Source of the DNA: Piezodorus guildinii
Lineage: Eukaryota; Arthropoda; Insecta; Hemiptera; Pentatomidae
Length of the DNA stretch: 64,000 bases
Direction: 5' to 3'
Assembly: GCA_023052935.1 (NCBI GenBank)
Contig: CM041294.1
Coordinates: 39,827,236 to 39,891,235, forward strand
The notes beneath the pieces were generated by a model. The model was given only the letters and a program-made list of their open reading frames with translations. It was not told the DNA's origin and searched no databases. This document shows, piece after piece, positions 33,796 to 45,527 of this stretch (its first letter is position 1; every line of letters starts with the position of its first letter). The position numbers and the translations under genes are program-made.

Positions 33796-34765
33796 ACACT
33801 GCCGGACAAAATTAAAGGATCACTTCAATATTTTGAAATTACTGAACTCTATAGGGTATTTTTGAAAATATTCTTTTTTCTTTGGAAGTCACACTTTATT
33901 ATAAGGATAATAAAAAATTCGTTTCTAGAAATTTTTAATAGGAAAACAAATCAAAAAATAAAAATGTCCTACAATCTTAAAAGGAAAAAGTAAATCTTTG
34001 AAATGAAATGAAATAACAAAACTGAATAAAAAGTATTCGAGGAAAACAATCAATAATTGGTATTCCCACCTCTAGCTCTGATAATTGCTTCCATTCTCCT
34101 GCCCATTCCAGCGACCAAGGCTCTTACATGTTGTTCTGGGATGTCGTTCCACTCTTCCACTAACATTTCCCTTAAATCTGCCAAATTTTGTATGTCTCGG
34201 GCGCGGACACGTCTTCCAAGCATGTCCCATACATGCTCTATTGGGTTCATATCTGGACTTCTGGGTGGCCAAACCATAACGTCAATTTTTTCTTGTCTGA
34301 GGAAATTTTGCACTGATCGAGCAACGTGAGGTCGGGCATTATCGTGCATAAAAATAAAGTTACCTGCGATATTTCTGGCGAAAGGTATTACATGTTGCTC
34401 AAGTACCTCCCTAATGTACCTGTCAGCAGTTATAGAGCCACAGTTCACAAGAACCAACTCTGTACGGGAGTTTAAATTTATGCCCCCCCATACCATCACT
34501 GACCCACCACCAAACGCAACCCTTGGAGAAAAAGTGCATAGAGCATACCTCTCTCCCCGCCTTCTCCATACCTTTTCCCGTCCATCTGGAGATCGGAGAC
34601 AGGATCTTGACTTATTGCTGAATAATACGAAACTCCAATCTTCCTGAGTCCAGTTCAGGTGCTCCCGAGCAAACCTCAAGCGCTCAATCCAGTGTTCGCT
34701 GGAGAGAAGAGGTCCATTAGCTGAAGGATGGGAGGTCAATTTCAGAAGGTCGTTTAAAGCTCTTC
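33796..34765 (-). mobile_element. Tc1-like DNA transposon remnant, one terminal repeat left
   Basis: cactgccggacaaaattaaa at 33796 preceded by TA is a typical Tc1-like terminal repeat. The transposase frame lies inward on the minus strand. No matching second terminal repeat was seen in the following ~1.2 kb, so the promoter-side half of the element is missing. Confidence 0.75.
34050..34739 (-). pseudogene. Tc1-like transposase, DD34E core, first aspartate lost
   Basis: The 229-residue frame covers the catalytic half of a Tc1-like transposase, which would cut and rejoin element ends. HDNARPH carries the second aspartate, and PDMNPIEHVWD carries the glutamate 34 residues later, the DD34E spacing. 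The first catalytic position reads FSNKSRS where the family normally has an aspartate, so it is substituted by Asn. The N-terminal DNA-binding domain is missing, and an in-frame stop lies just upstream, near 34763. This is a dead copy. Confidence 0.88.
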
Positions 34766-34769
34766 TTTT

Positions 34770-35500
34770 AATTTAGAAGGATGAGACTTGAATGGAAGGT
34801 CTAAAACAAATAAGTACAAATTAAAATTCTATGTTTCGAAGCTCTACTACTGGTTAACAGCATTTCCGAACATAGAGAGGTTTTCGAACAGTAGTGTGGG
34901 ACTGTTCCACAATAATATACCGCATTTCAGAAAGATTTTTTTTTTTTTATTGTGGAAAGATATATAAGAGAGCATAATCTTAGAGCAAACAAAGGAACGG
35001 GGCGCTGTGGGCTTAGAAATATGATCCTCATTCCGCTCAGGCGATGGTCGCTTGCACAACCTCGTATCCATCCGCAAATATTTAAAAAAAAAAAGGTATA
35101 TATCTTTAAAAGACTTATTCATCTTTTAAAAGATCCAATTTATTTAAAACGGTCGAAAAAAAAATGATTTATTCCTATTTCTATGATCAAAATGATAGCT
35201 CGATGAGTGTTCCAATTCCTCACCTGAAAGTTTACTGGTTATAAAATTTTTTTTCAGAGAAGTTGAAATATATTAAATATTAAATTTTTGAAATTAAAAA
35301 AAATACTTTATTCTGGGACCAAGTCCCTATAGAACAAAACCATTGAAACAGAAACAAATCTTATGGTCTAATTATTGACGATTAAAGATGCTCACCAACA
35401 TTGGAAGTGTTGATTTAATTTTTTGGTTTATTATTTTCAATAACGAACTTTCGTAATCGAAAAAAAATATAAATAAAAATTTGAGGGCTTACGTTCCAAG
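34770..35500. other. Interval without a recognised element
   Basis: A slightly GC-richer block at 34985-35070 is unexplained. Open frames on both strands there have no motif. Confidence 0.4.
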
Positions 35501-35509
35501 ATACGTGAA

Positions 35510-35895
35510 AACCCGAAAAAACAACTATATAATATTAAAGCCCACTAAATTTTACATCGATAGTGCTGGTTTAATCAAAATCGTTAGAGCCGTTTGTGAG
35601 AAAATCGTGAAAAGGTGCAAAATGCGTGTTATGAAGTGGTTCTTTTGGTTAATCGATTTTGATGAAAAAGTTACTGTAGCATCTGGGGCGTATATTTGTC
35701 TTGAATATGAAATTTCAGTTTCATAGGACTTTTCGTTTACTCGCTCAACTTACTACACACACACATACACACAGACCTTTTTTCGGGACTTGGTCATTTG
35801 GACTCATCAGACCCTAAAGCGTGTATTTCCTTCGAAAACTGGAATTAGAATATTTTCGCGATCGATATACTTTCCCTTACTATATATTTCATATA
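35510..35895 (-). repeat. Family R repeat, copy 7, minus orientation
   Basis: The reverse complement shows the R 5' half: cgatcgcgaaaatattc, the GT run (35756-35777 in plus reading), gaaactgaaatttcata, and the gattttgattaaac region. The open frame at 35481-35726 is a by-product. Confidence 0.75.
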
Positions 35896-35945
35896 GATAA
35901 ATAAGATAAGATAAGCCTTTATTTACACATATTTACAATTTTTAA
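35896..35945 (-). mobile_element. LINE 3' terminus with (ataag)n tail fragment
   Basis: In minus reading, tgtaaataaaggcttatc is followed by repeated ttatc units, a form common at LINE 3' ends. It abuts R copy 7. Only the terminus is recognisable. Confidence 0.4.
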
Positions 35946-36429
35946 TGGTACATAAAGTTTATATATATTTTTATTTATTTTAAAACACTTTTAATATTTC
36001 ATATACAGGTAATTGAAAGTAAAAGATAACATTTCCTGATTCATTTGTTTTATTTTATAATTACGTAAAGTTATCACTTACTCAAATTTATTTTAACATG
36101 GTGAACACTTGGAATTGAGATTATCGTATTGATAAATTTCATATAAAATAGGTTTATTATTAAAATAAAAATAAAACATTTATGAACCGTCGTGAATGAT
36201 GGACGGATATACGTTTCAAATATGTATGTAGGAGGTTAAGCTCTTCTTTTTTCCGTATTTAGATTCATTCTGGATAAAAATGGAGAAATCCCCTATTATT
36301 CTTGATATACAACTTCTTCTTCAACTAAAAATATATAAGCTTTCGATGATGGAAAATAAAATATTATTTTGTTCATAAAATATGCTCTTCGGTTCAAGAA
36401 GACGCTATTTACAAGGTAAATGTATTCGG

Positions 36430-36795
36430 TACAATACTTGAAAAATGAAGGACTCCTTTTCCGGAGTTTAGTAGTATCATATTTAACTGAACCGTCGAAG
36501 AATAATGTTTTATAAATTCTAACCTTTAAGTTTTTAGATAGAAGCCGCGAACTAAGCAAACTGAATAATAACACCCATTTCCCACCTTTAACCGGGACTT
36601 TATTTCTTCCTGGATTTCATTTTTTCTTGTTATCATTGAACCTAAATACTTGAATTTCTCTACGAGTTCAAAAGTATGCCCTGATATATCAAGATCACCA
36701 AGATCGCCACCGTTTCCATCTTGACTTGAATAGAAATCATTTTTATTAAATCCACAGAATATGCTACACACTGGTTTAAGCGGAGATACCAAAAA
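36430..36795 (-). pseudogene. RTE/CR1-like LINE reverse transcriptase fragment, minus strand
   Basis: The minus frame 36526-36792 contains FELVEKFKYLGSMITRKNEIQEEIKSRLKVGN, the post-YADD region of this LINE group. It continues out of frame into LLSSRLLSKNLKVRIYKT (upper part of 36296-36574). The plus-strand copy at 49129-49829 has the same two blocks. The ends are not defined. Confidence 0.75.
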
Positions 36796-36949
36796 TATTT
36801 TTTATGAGAAAAGTTTTAATTTTATTGTTAAAATGAACCAAACACTTTTTTCCCTATATCTTTATTAAATCACATTCTTATCGAACAATAGTTCAGATAA
36901 GAGTTTTTCTTTTCTGCTGTTTGAACCTAGAAATAGAATTAACCTGGAA

Positions 36950-37345
36950 CCGTTGAGGAACCGTTGAATTTATTGACCATTTTGACTGTTGTGGTTATTG
37001 GCCACAGACCGTCCAATTGGAGCGGGAAGTCATTAAAGGTTCCATTTTCCCTTAATCGCGGGGTATTAACCGGAATAGTTCAGGCTTCACAGGATTTGTA
37101 TGAGTGAATTATTGCAGAACTTTCTTGCAGATGGATTAGGTACACAACTTTATGGATTAGGTCCGGCTAGGAAATGGCTGAGGCTAATTCGACATGACCT
37201 TTCCGTCCTCGCTGAAGATTGTTGTACCTATAAACATTGAGAGTCAAGGGCGCCAGGAGATCGAACTATGGATTTACGTTGACAGATCACCCGAGATAAG
37301 TGTGTAACGGCTAGCTGAAGGGTCATCCCACCCACGGCCCTGTTG
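36950..37345 (-). mobile_element. Possible tRNA-derived SINE, minus strand
   Basis: On the minus strand the segment near 37325-37250 contains cagctagccgttacac followed by agttcgatctc at tRNA-like spacing, then a GC-richer unique body. No other copy in the window and no target-site duplication were found. Confidence 0.35.
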
Positions 37346-37582
37346 TCTTAAGCTCGGTAAAGTCTATCAATCATTAATGATTAATTTAATCAATGAGCTA
37401 AGTAACGGAGAGGAGTTTTCAATCTAAGTATTCAACACATCCAACTGGTATTAAATTAAATAAGAGCTATTTATAATGAAATATGAGCGATTCGGTTTTG
37501 TTCTGTACTTTGCTGGGTTAATTTTTTTTGTATTTTCACTTAGATAATAACAATTTGCACGACTTTGATAACCAGCTAAAGA

Positions 37583-38664
37583 AGAAAAAAGCTTTTTTTT
37601 TTTTTTTTTATTTAAAAGAAATTTACAACTGTATTACAATAAAATACAATAAGTAAATGTGCTAATAGATCAAGTGGGCGTGATACAGGCATGTGAAGAA
37701 ACTACCCAGTGGTAGCACTTCAAAGTTTATTCAGCTAAGTAGGTCTCGAGGCCATCGTCTTTACAGCCGCCTAGGAAGATGGTCAGGAATAGGAGATGAG
37801 AGTTTGCGGACGAGTGGGTTGGAGTGGACGGGTAATTTGGAATTAAAGGAGGAATATCTAGTTCGGGCTAGATCTGCGACTAATGGGATATTTAGGTCTT
37901 TATGAATTATTTTATTGGTGACAAAGTAAGGGGCGTTTAGGATCTTTCGGAGGATTTTGGATTGCAAGGATTGAATGCGGGAAGAATTGGATGGTTTGGT
38001 GGATCCCCATAACTCAATCCCATATGTCAAAATAGGCCTAATGATGGTTATATAAATTAATCTTTTGTAGTATGTGGAAAGTTTTGATCGTTTGTCCAGT
38101 AAGTGTTGTAGTAAGCGGTATCTACGAGCTGTTTCTTGTCGTTTCAGTCTAGTGTGAGGATTCCAAGTAAGACGTTTGTCTAGATGGAGTCCTAGGTATC
38201 GGATCTGTTCAACTGAGGTGAGTGGAATATTGTTAAAGGAAATAGTGGGACAGGCGGACAAAGGTTTTCGACGAAGGGTGAAGGTAATTTGATGGGATTT
38301 AGTAGGGTTTATTTTAATTCTCCACTTTTGACACCATTCTTCAATGGAAGAAATGTGAGACTGAAGGGTTTTGGAAGCAACAGATGGGTCATTATTTACG
38401 GATAACACACAAGTGTCATCTGCATAGGTTATGAGGACAGTACCAGGATGGATTGGAATATCAGCTGTATATATGGTATAAAGGATTGGGCCCAGAATAC
38501 TATCCTGAGGTACACCAGCGGACTGAGGAAATATGGATGAGTAGGAAAGGTTATGACTTACTTTAAAGGTTCTATCAGTGAGGTAGGATCGGATTAATAA
38601 GAAGTACGTAGGAGAAAGGAATAGGCGAAGTTTTTAGAGCAGCCCTGGGTGCCAGAAAAAAGCT
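37583..38664 (-). mobile_element. 5'-truncated Jockey-type LINE, subfamily Jb, 11-bp TSD
   Basis: agaaaaaagct occurs at 37583-37593 and 38654-38664. A T-run (37593-37609) is the poly(A) tail of the minus-strand insert. The 5' end lies in the reverse transcriptase just upstream of motif B. The left flank looks like family R internal sequence. Confidence 0.88.
37761..38640 (-). pseudogene. Jockey reverse transcriptase C-terminal part, open frame, truncated
   Basis: The minus strand is open from about 38640 to 37761 with no ATG at its upstream end. It contains motif B as GVPQDSILGP (Asp in place of the usual Gly after Gln), motif C as YADD at about 38416-38427, then IRYLGLHLDKRLTWNPHTRLKRQ and IIRPILTYGIELWG, ending DHLPRRL. 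It clearly resembles the C-terminal end of J1 but is a different subfamily. The long intact frame shows this truncated copy is recent. Confidence 0.87.
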
Positions 38665-38689
38665 AAAGTGTTTATTTAATGTAATATGA

Positions 38690-39985
38690 ATATATATATT
38701 AATGGAAAGTATTGCGACCGGAAATATTTTCGAATCCAATTTCACCGGAATTACACGTTTAAGGGTCCTCAGAGTCGAAATGACGAAGTCCGAAAAAAGG
38801 TCTATATGAGTGTGTGGCAAGTCTAGGCCGAAAATGATAAGTTGTATAAAACTTAATTTTCAAAATTAAAAATCGTCTATGCCTGAGATGCTTGAGCGAC
38901 TTGTTCATCAAAATCAGCGAACCTGCAGAAATACTTTATACCTTACATTTTCCATCTTTCTACGATTTTATCAAAAATGGCTCAAACGATTTTGGTTAAA
39001 ATCCCTACTCCGAATGTAAAATTAAATAGGCTTTAATATCATGCAGGTTTTATTCTGATTGAAATAGCCTGACAGCTTTAAATACCGATATTTCATATTT
39101 TCTTTCTCTAAAGTGCCTTTTATTTTGTAGATCCAAACAAATTAACCATCTTATTAGAATTGCTAAAAAGTGGCTAGATGTAAATGTTGAACGAATTTGA
39201 TAACCAACTAAAGGATAAAGGGGTTTTTATTTAGAGTAATATTTGCTTTTCTGAGCATGAGAACAACAACTTAGTCGTATAATATACCGTTGGAAATTTC
39301 AAAATTAAAAAAAAAAAATACCTCTTACTCTTTCATTCTTCCGCAGACTCTCTTTTCCTCTAAAAATGAATGATAAATGAAAAAAAACTGAATTGAATTT
39401 TACATGTTTTGTTATGAAAAGGTCTATTATTTATTCAATTAAGTCTTTAAGTAATCCTCTTAAATAAACCTAAGTGATTATTGTACAAAACGATTTTATA
39501 TTGTTTAATTAATGATTTTTTAAAATCTGAAACCTATGTTTCCTTCGAAACTAAATATAATTCTTTAATAAACTTCTTTTTACAACTCTAACTTTATTTA
39601 ATGTGGGAGCCGGTGGCCGAGTGGCTAGCGCGCTAATCCCCCACGCCAGAGTTGTGAGTTCGAATCCCATCCCCAGCGGGACTTTTATTAGAATGTAATT
39701 AAATGGGGATTCACTCACAGCCTCTCTCCCCTTCCCTCCGGGTTTGTGAGGATCGTCAGCCTACTGGTGGCAACTTGCAAAAATAGGCGTAAGGAGTACC
39801 CTAAACATTTCATCGAGAAACGTGAGTAAATTCTCGCAGGAGACTATAGCATGCGGCCGAGGTCCTACACGGCCTGTCGCGCCAGAAACAAAAACAACTT
39901 TATTTAATACTTCTTAAATTTATTTTGTCAACCGAGGTAAGTGAAAATCTTGTGTTGCCCGGACCAGTTTTTTAAATATATTTTA
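38690..39985 (+). repeat. Family R repeat, copy 8, split by a SINE
   Basis: It begins with ggaaagtattgcgaccggaaa and lacks a long GT run. It continues through the gaatttgataaccaacta block, jumps over a SINE (39603-39895) and ends with gaggtaagtgaaaat then cccggaccag. Confidence 0.78.
39590..39908 (+). mobile_element. tRNA-derived SINE, family C, 13-bp TSD, inserted in R copy 8
   Basis: aactttatttaat is present at 39590-39602 and 39896-39908. The 293-bp insert starts with a well-preserved tRNA-like head: A box tggccgagtggctagcgcg and B box gagttcgaatccc, spaced as in a tRNA gene of the long type. The acceptor arm does not pair and the sequence continues into an unrelated body, so it is a SINE and not a tRNA gene. 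Confidence 0.9.
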
Positions 39986-39989
39986 GCCT

Positions 39990-40930
39990 TAAACTTTAAT
40001 CACTTAGCTATAGTAAAAATTTAATTATATATTCGATATTCGAAGTAAATAATCCTCTTTCTGGACTTTATGTGTGGTAATCGTACATTTTGAAAGTAAA
40101 TTCTGAAGAACACCTACGCTTGTTTAGGCCGAACCAACTAAATGTATTTGATAATGGCAAGAAAGCAGTGAGTTTTCAATACTGTATAAATAGTTAACTA
40201 TGGTAGCCGAGAAGAAACAGCTCCTAGGTCATAAATAATCATTGGTGGAATAAAACATATTTCTTGAAGGTCCGAAACAATGGATTTAGATATTTCCATT
40301 CTTGTTAGAATACATATAAAATTACTTGTAGGAAAACTTGTCCTAACTGGTATAATTGTAGTCAAAAAGGGAAATAGAACACAACACAGTTTTTTAGGGT
40401 GTTCATGGATAAACAGCAATATCGTTCATAAATTATTGTTCTCCATAAGTTGTTCATTGACCAAGCCTGTAGTCAAACCCTTCTGTGGAAGCAACTACCT
40501 TCGTCTCTTCTCGTGAGTGCTAAGGAGGCAATTCGTACTACCATGAGAATGGCGAATCTAGATGGAAGAAGAATTAGTACGATCCAAAGCAGTCTTTATA
40601 CTCACTTATAAAGAGGTGCACTAAAATGTACCTTTACAACAACGGCGTGCCTGTAATTGTAAAGCAGGAAAACATCAAAAACGTTCAAAAACCATTATGT
40701 GCTTGATGATAGATCACTTATCTTATTATGATCTTAAGATTATATTATGTATCAATACTACTATTTTCTGAAAAAAAAAAAAAAAAACCTTTACAAAAAT
40801 ATTCACTCTTTTCTCTTTTTAGATTATTATCAAAATAGTTCGTCTTCTATATTTAGTTGTTTTGTATATTTAGCTTACCAATAAAAAAGAACGCTTATAA
40901 GATCTGTATAATGAACGCTTATAAGATTAT
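39990..40930. other. AT-rich interval, nothing recognised
   Basis: Open frames near 40198-40516 on both strands have no motif. Confidence 0.45.
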
Positions 40931-40969
40931 GTGGTTAATTTGATCGAATTTACAAAATTGAAGATACTT

Positions 40970-41560
40970 TAAAAGGAGACAAGTGAAAGAAATTGGCATT
41001 TAATCCATGCCAGACTATTTTAATCAGAATAAATCTACATGATATTAAAGATCATTAAATTTTAGATCGGTATAGCGAGTTTAATCAAAATCGTTAGAGC
41101 TGTTATTGAGAAAATTGTAAAAAGGTGAAAAATGCGTAGTATACAGTGGCTCTTCTAGTTTTCTGATTTTTATGAAAAAGTTGTAACCTCTGAAAATATG
41201 AAACTTCATTTTTTTACAACTTATTGTTTTCGAGCTCGACTTAGTTTTGTTAAACAATTTCTTATATTATTATCTACTAAAATCAGTTGGTTTTATCCGC
41301 TTTTTATTACTCTCTATTAACTTTTACAAGTATGTTCATTAGATAATACTTTTTCTTAAATCTTTAGCTTTCCATCGATATATATTATACATCTATATTA
41401 CAGTTTTAAAGTTCAAAAACACAAACATTGCATTAAAAACATATTTTTTCTCATTTCTCCTTTAGTCGAATCATTTCAACTTACATATCTACCTGTTTTT
41501 TTAAATAAATATTAAGAAGATGATATGGTTAATTTTTTTGGATCTACAAAAATCAAAGGT
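40970..41560 (-). repeat. Family R repeat, copy 9, minus orientation, rearranged
   Basis: Segment 40990-41235 is the reverse complement of the proximal half of R. Segment 41275-41560 is the reverse complement of the distal half. In a simple minus-strand copy these would come in the opposite order, so this is either two partial copies side by side or an internal rearrangement. Confidence 0.65.
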
Positions 41561-41766
41561 ACTGTAAATATTTCGAGACCTGGGGCGTTCCAGGGTGCTC
41601 TTAATATTAATTATTTTTTATGAGGCTGGATGTTAAAACAATGTAGTGGACTATTTAAATGAAATATATTATGGAATAATATGGGAACATAATATGATAT
41701 AAGATTACAATCTATTAAGAATCACAAGGAAATTAAAATTTGATTTAAGTTAAATTATTTCTATTA

Positions 41767-41973
41767 TTATAGCATTTCCAAGTCAATTGTAACCTTTTCC
41801 AAGTCAAATGTAACTTTTTCCAAGTCAAATGTAACTTTTTCCAAGTCAAATGTAACCTTTTCCAAGTCAAATGTAACCCTTTCCATTTCAAATGTCACCT
41901 TTTCCATTTCAAATGTCACCTTTTCCATTTCAAATGTTACCTTTTCCAAGTCAAATGTCACCTTTTTCTTCAC
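41767..41973 (-). repeat. 21-bp minisatellite, left arm, open as a heptapeptide repeat
   Basis: Nine 21-bp units read on the minus strand as VTF(D/E)(L/M)EK-type heptapeptides without a stop, after an initial MKKK. Units 2-4 use EM and the others DL. The right arm shows almost the same order. Whether it is translated is unknown. Confidence 0.9.
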
Positions 41974-42194
41974 TTCTAGCCTTAAATATTCCGTTTTATT
42001 TATTTATTTATTGAAAAATAATTAGTTTAATTAAAATTATGACTTTTTTAATAATTTTGGCATATCATATCACTGTTTTTTTCTAGATATTTGATATCAA
42101 GTTCTGTTTTTTACGAACTAATATTTTAAAAAATATTTAGTTTTAAAATAGTTGTTGATTTTGAATTTTTAGAAGGGAGGGATAGTTTTTGGGA

Positions 42195-43550
42195 ATAATT
42201 AATGTGTTTTCGGGTATTATAATTACGTTTTTCGAGAAGTATTTTTTATCGCTCGCGTGCATATTAACTCGCATTTACTTTTAATGTTTTTTATTGATAT
42301 AGGGATTAATTAATGTGTTTTCGGGTATTATAATAATGTTTTTAGAGCTGTATTTTTTATCGCTCATGCGTATTTCAACTCGCATTTACTTTTAATGGTT
42401 TTTATTGATATAGGGATTAATTAATGTGCTTTCGGGTGATTATAATTACGTTTTTTAAGCTCTATCTTTTATCGCTCATGGGTATTTCAACTCGCATTTA
42501 CTTTTAATGTTTTTCTATTGATATAGGTATTAATTAATGTGCTTTCGGGTAGTTATGATTGCGTTTTTTGAGCTCTATCTTTTATCGCTCACGAGTATTT
42601 CAACTTGCATTTACTGTTAATGTTTTCTATTGATATAAGGATTAATTATTGTGCTTTTGGGTGGTTATGATTACGTTTTTCGAGCTGTTTTTTTTTTTAT
42701 CGCTCGCGTGCATATTAACTCGCATTTACTTTTAATGTTTTTTATTGATATAGGGATTAATTATTTTACATTCGGGTGGTTATGATTACGTTTTTTGAGC
42801 TCTATCTTTCACCGCTCATGCGTATTTCAACTTGCGTTTACTTTTAATGTTCTTTATTGATATGGGCATTAATTGTTGTGCTTTCGGGTGGTTATGATTA
42901 CGTTTTTTGAGCTCTATCTTTCACCGCTCATGCATCTTTCAACTTGCATTTACTTTTAATGTTTTTATTGATATGGGCATTAATTGTTGTGCTTTCGGGT
43001 GGTTATGATTACGTTTTTTGAGCTCTATCTTTCACCGCTCATGCATCTTTCAACTTGCATTTACTTTTAATGTTTTTATTGATATGGGCATTAATTGTTG
43101 TGCTTTCGGGTGGTTATGATTACGTTTTTTGAGCTCTATCTTTCACCGCTCATGCGTCTTTCAACTTGCATTTACTTTTAATGTTTTTATTGATATGGGC
43201 ATTAATTGTTGTGCTTTCGGGTGATTATGATTACGTTTTTCGAGCTGTATTTTTATCCCTCATGCGTATTTCAACTTTCATTTACTGTTAATGTTTTTTT
43301 TTATCTATAGGGATTACTTAATGTGCTTTCGGGTGGTTATGATTACGTTTTTTGAGCTCTATCTTTTATCGCTCATGCGTATTTTAACTCGCATTTACTT
43401 TTAATGTTTTTTATTGATATATAGGTTATTAATTGTCTTTGTAATTACGGTTTTTGAGCTGTATTTGTTGTTGCTTGTTCGCATTTCAACTTGCATTTAC
43501 TTTTAATCTTTTAATTGTTATAGGGATCTATACTTGTGTTTTTGGGTTGT
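42195..43550 (+). repeat. Tandem array of ~111-bp units, left arm
   Basis: About a dozen units carry ttaatgtgctttcgggtggt, attacgttttttgagctc and catttacttttaatg. Three consecutive units from about 42859 to 43192 have a constant period of 111 bp and are almost identical. Units become degenerate toward the centre (to about 43850). Confidence 0.9.
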
Positions 43551-44279
43551 TATGAAAACACTTTTTTTGGACTACTTATTCTATAGCGCGCGCGCCTTTA
43601 ACTTAGTGCTAATATCATTTTATATTTTGATAGAGTGGTATTTCTTTGTTTTTGTTTTAGGGGATTGTGATTACGTGTTTTGAAGATTATTCTTTTATGC
43701 GCTTGGGAATTTCTACATCCCGTAGATATTATGTTATAATTTAAAGTAAAAATTATTTGTTGTGTTTTTGCACGTTCTTATTACTTTTTTTAAGTGGATG
43801 TTACATCGCAATTGCGCATTGTTCTAGATCACTTTTTATTTAAGTTAAAATGTGCACTTGCTATAAAAAAATGTCATAAACTGTATTAGTATTCCCCAAA
43901 ACACTAAAAACGATCCTTCTATCAAATATTTATGAAATCGGAACAGTAACTTAAAATGAGTAAAAGCAATAACAAATAAGGTTCAAATAATGTTATAAGA
44001 ACACCTGAAAATAGAATAAACGATTCCTCAATTAAATTATTAAATATTTGTAAGAACAAGTGATGAAGTGAGTCCACTATAAAATATTTAGTTGAAAAAA
44101 CTTACTCAGGACGCTGAAAAAGGAACTATAACTGATCCTTTTATAAGAAAATAATAAAAAATTTAAATAAAAAAGCTAAATGATGTATATTCCAGCAACG
44201 TTATAATGAGAACTAAAAACAAAAAAATCAATCCCAATATCAATCAAAAACTTAATCATAACCACAATAATTAATCCCA

Positions 44280-45270
44280 ATATCAATAAAAAACATAAAA
44301 AGTAAATACGAGTTGAAATACCCATGAGCGATAAAAAATACAGCTCAAAAACGAAATCATAACCACCCGAAAGCACATTAATTAATCCTTATATCAATAA
44401 AAAACATTAAAAGTAAATGCGAGTTGAAATACGCATGAGGGATAAAAAATACAGCTCGAAAAACGTAATCATAACCACCCGAAAGCACAACAATTAATGC
44501 CCAAATCAATAAAAACATTAAAAGTAAATGCAAATTGAAAGACGATGACGCAGACGTGAAAGATAGAGCTCAAAAAACGTAATCATAACCACCGAAAGCA
44601 CAACAATTAATGCCTAAATCAATAAAAACATTAAAAGTAAATGCAAATTGAAAGACGCATGAGCGGTGAAAGATAGAGCTCAAAAAACGTAATCATAACC
44701 ACCGAAAGCACAACAATTAATGCCCATATCAATAAAAAACTTTAAAAGTAAATGCAAGTTGAAATACGCATGAGCGATAAAAGATAGAGCTCAAAAAACG
44801 TAATCATAACCACCCGAAAGCACAACAATTAATGCCCATATCAATAAACAACATTAAAAGTAAATGCAAGTTGAAATACGCATGAGCGATAAAAGATAGA
44901 GCTCAAAAAACGTAATCATAACCACCCGAATGCACGGTAATTCATCCCTATATAAAAAAAAAAAAACACTATAAAAATTAAATGCGAGTTGAAATACCCA
45001 TGAGCTATAAAAGATAGAGCTTAAAAAACGTAATCATAACCACCCGAAAGCACATTAATTAATCCCTATATCAATAAAAAACATTAAAAGTAAATGCGAG
45101 TTGAAATACGCATGAGCGATAAAAAATACAGCTCTAAAAACATTATTATAATACCCGAAAACACATTAATTAATCCCTATATCAATAAAAAACATTAAAA
45201 GTAAATGCGAGTTAATATGCACGCGAGCGATAAAAAATACATCTCGAAAAACGTAATTTTTTATAATGTT
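44280..45270 (-). repeat. Tandem array of ~111-bp units, right arm, inverted
   Basis: About nine units, reverse complementary to the left array (aaagtaaatgcgagttgaaat, gagctcaaaaaacgtaatc, accacccgaaagcac). Unit number and local order differ from the left arm, so the two arms are not simple mirror images. Confidence 0.88.
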
Positions 45271-45527
45271 TTCGGGTATTAGAAAACACATTAATTATTC
45301 CCCCAAAATTATCCCTCCCCTCTAAAAATTCAAAATCAACAACTATTTAAAACTAAATATTTTTTTAAATATTAGTTCGTAAAAAACAGAACTTGATATC
45401 AAATATCTAGAAAAAAACAAAAAAACAGTGATATGATATGCCAAAATTATTAAAAAAGTCATAATTTTAATTAAACTAATTATTTTTCAAAAAATAAATA
45501 AATAAAACGGAATATTTAAGGCTAGAA

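Noticed and set aside
34057..34647. Several open frames opposite the Tc1 transposase
   Set aside because: They are shadows of the transposase frame on the other strand.
35481..35726. 81-codon open frame
   Set aside because: It lies inside family R copy 7, a non-coding repeat.
39603..39675. tRNA gene
   Set aside because: A and B boxes are good, but there is no paired acceptor stem and the segment is the head of a SINE with a target-site duplication.
42195..45270. Possible CRISPR or satellite array
   Set aside because: The units are ~111 bp with no alternating unique spacers, arranged as inverted arrays inside a foldback element, and the context is eukaryotic.
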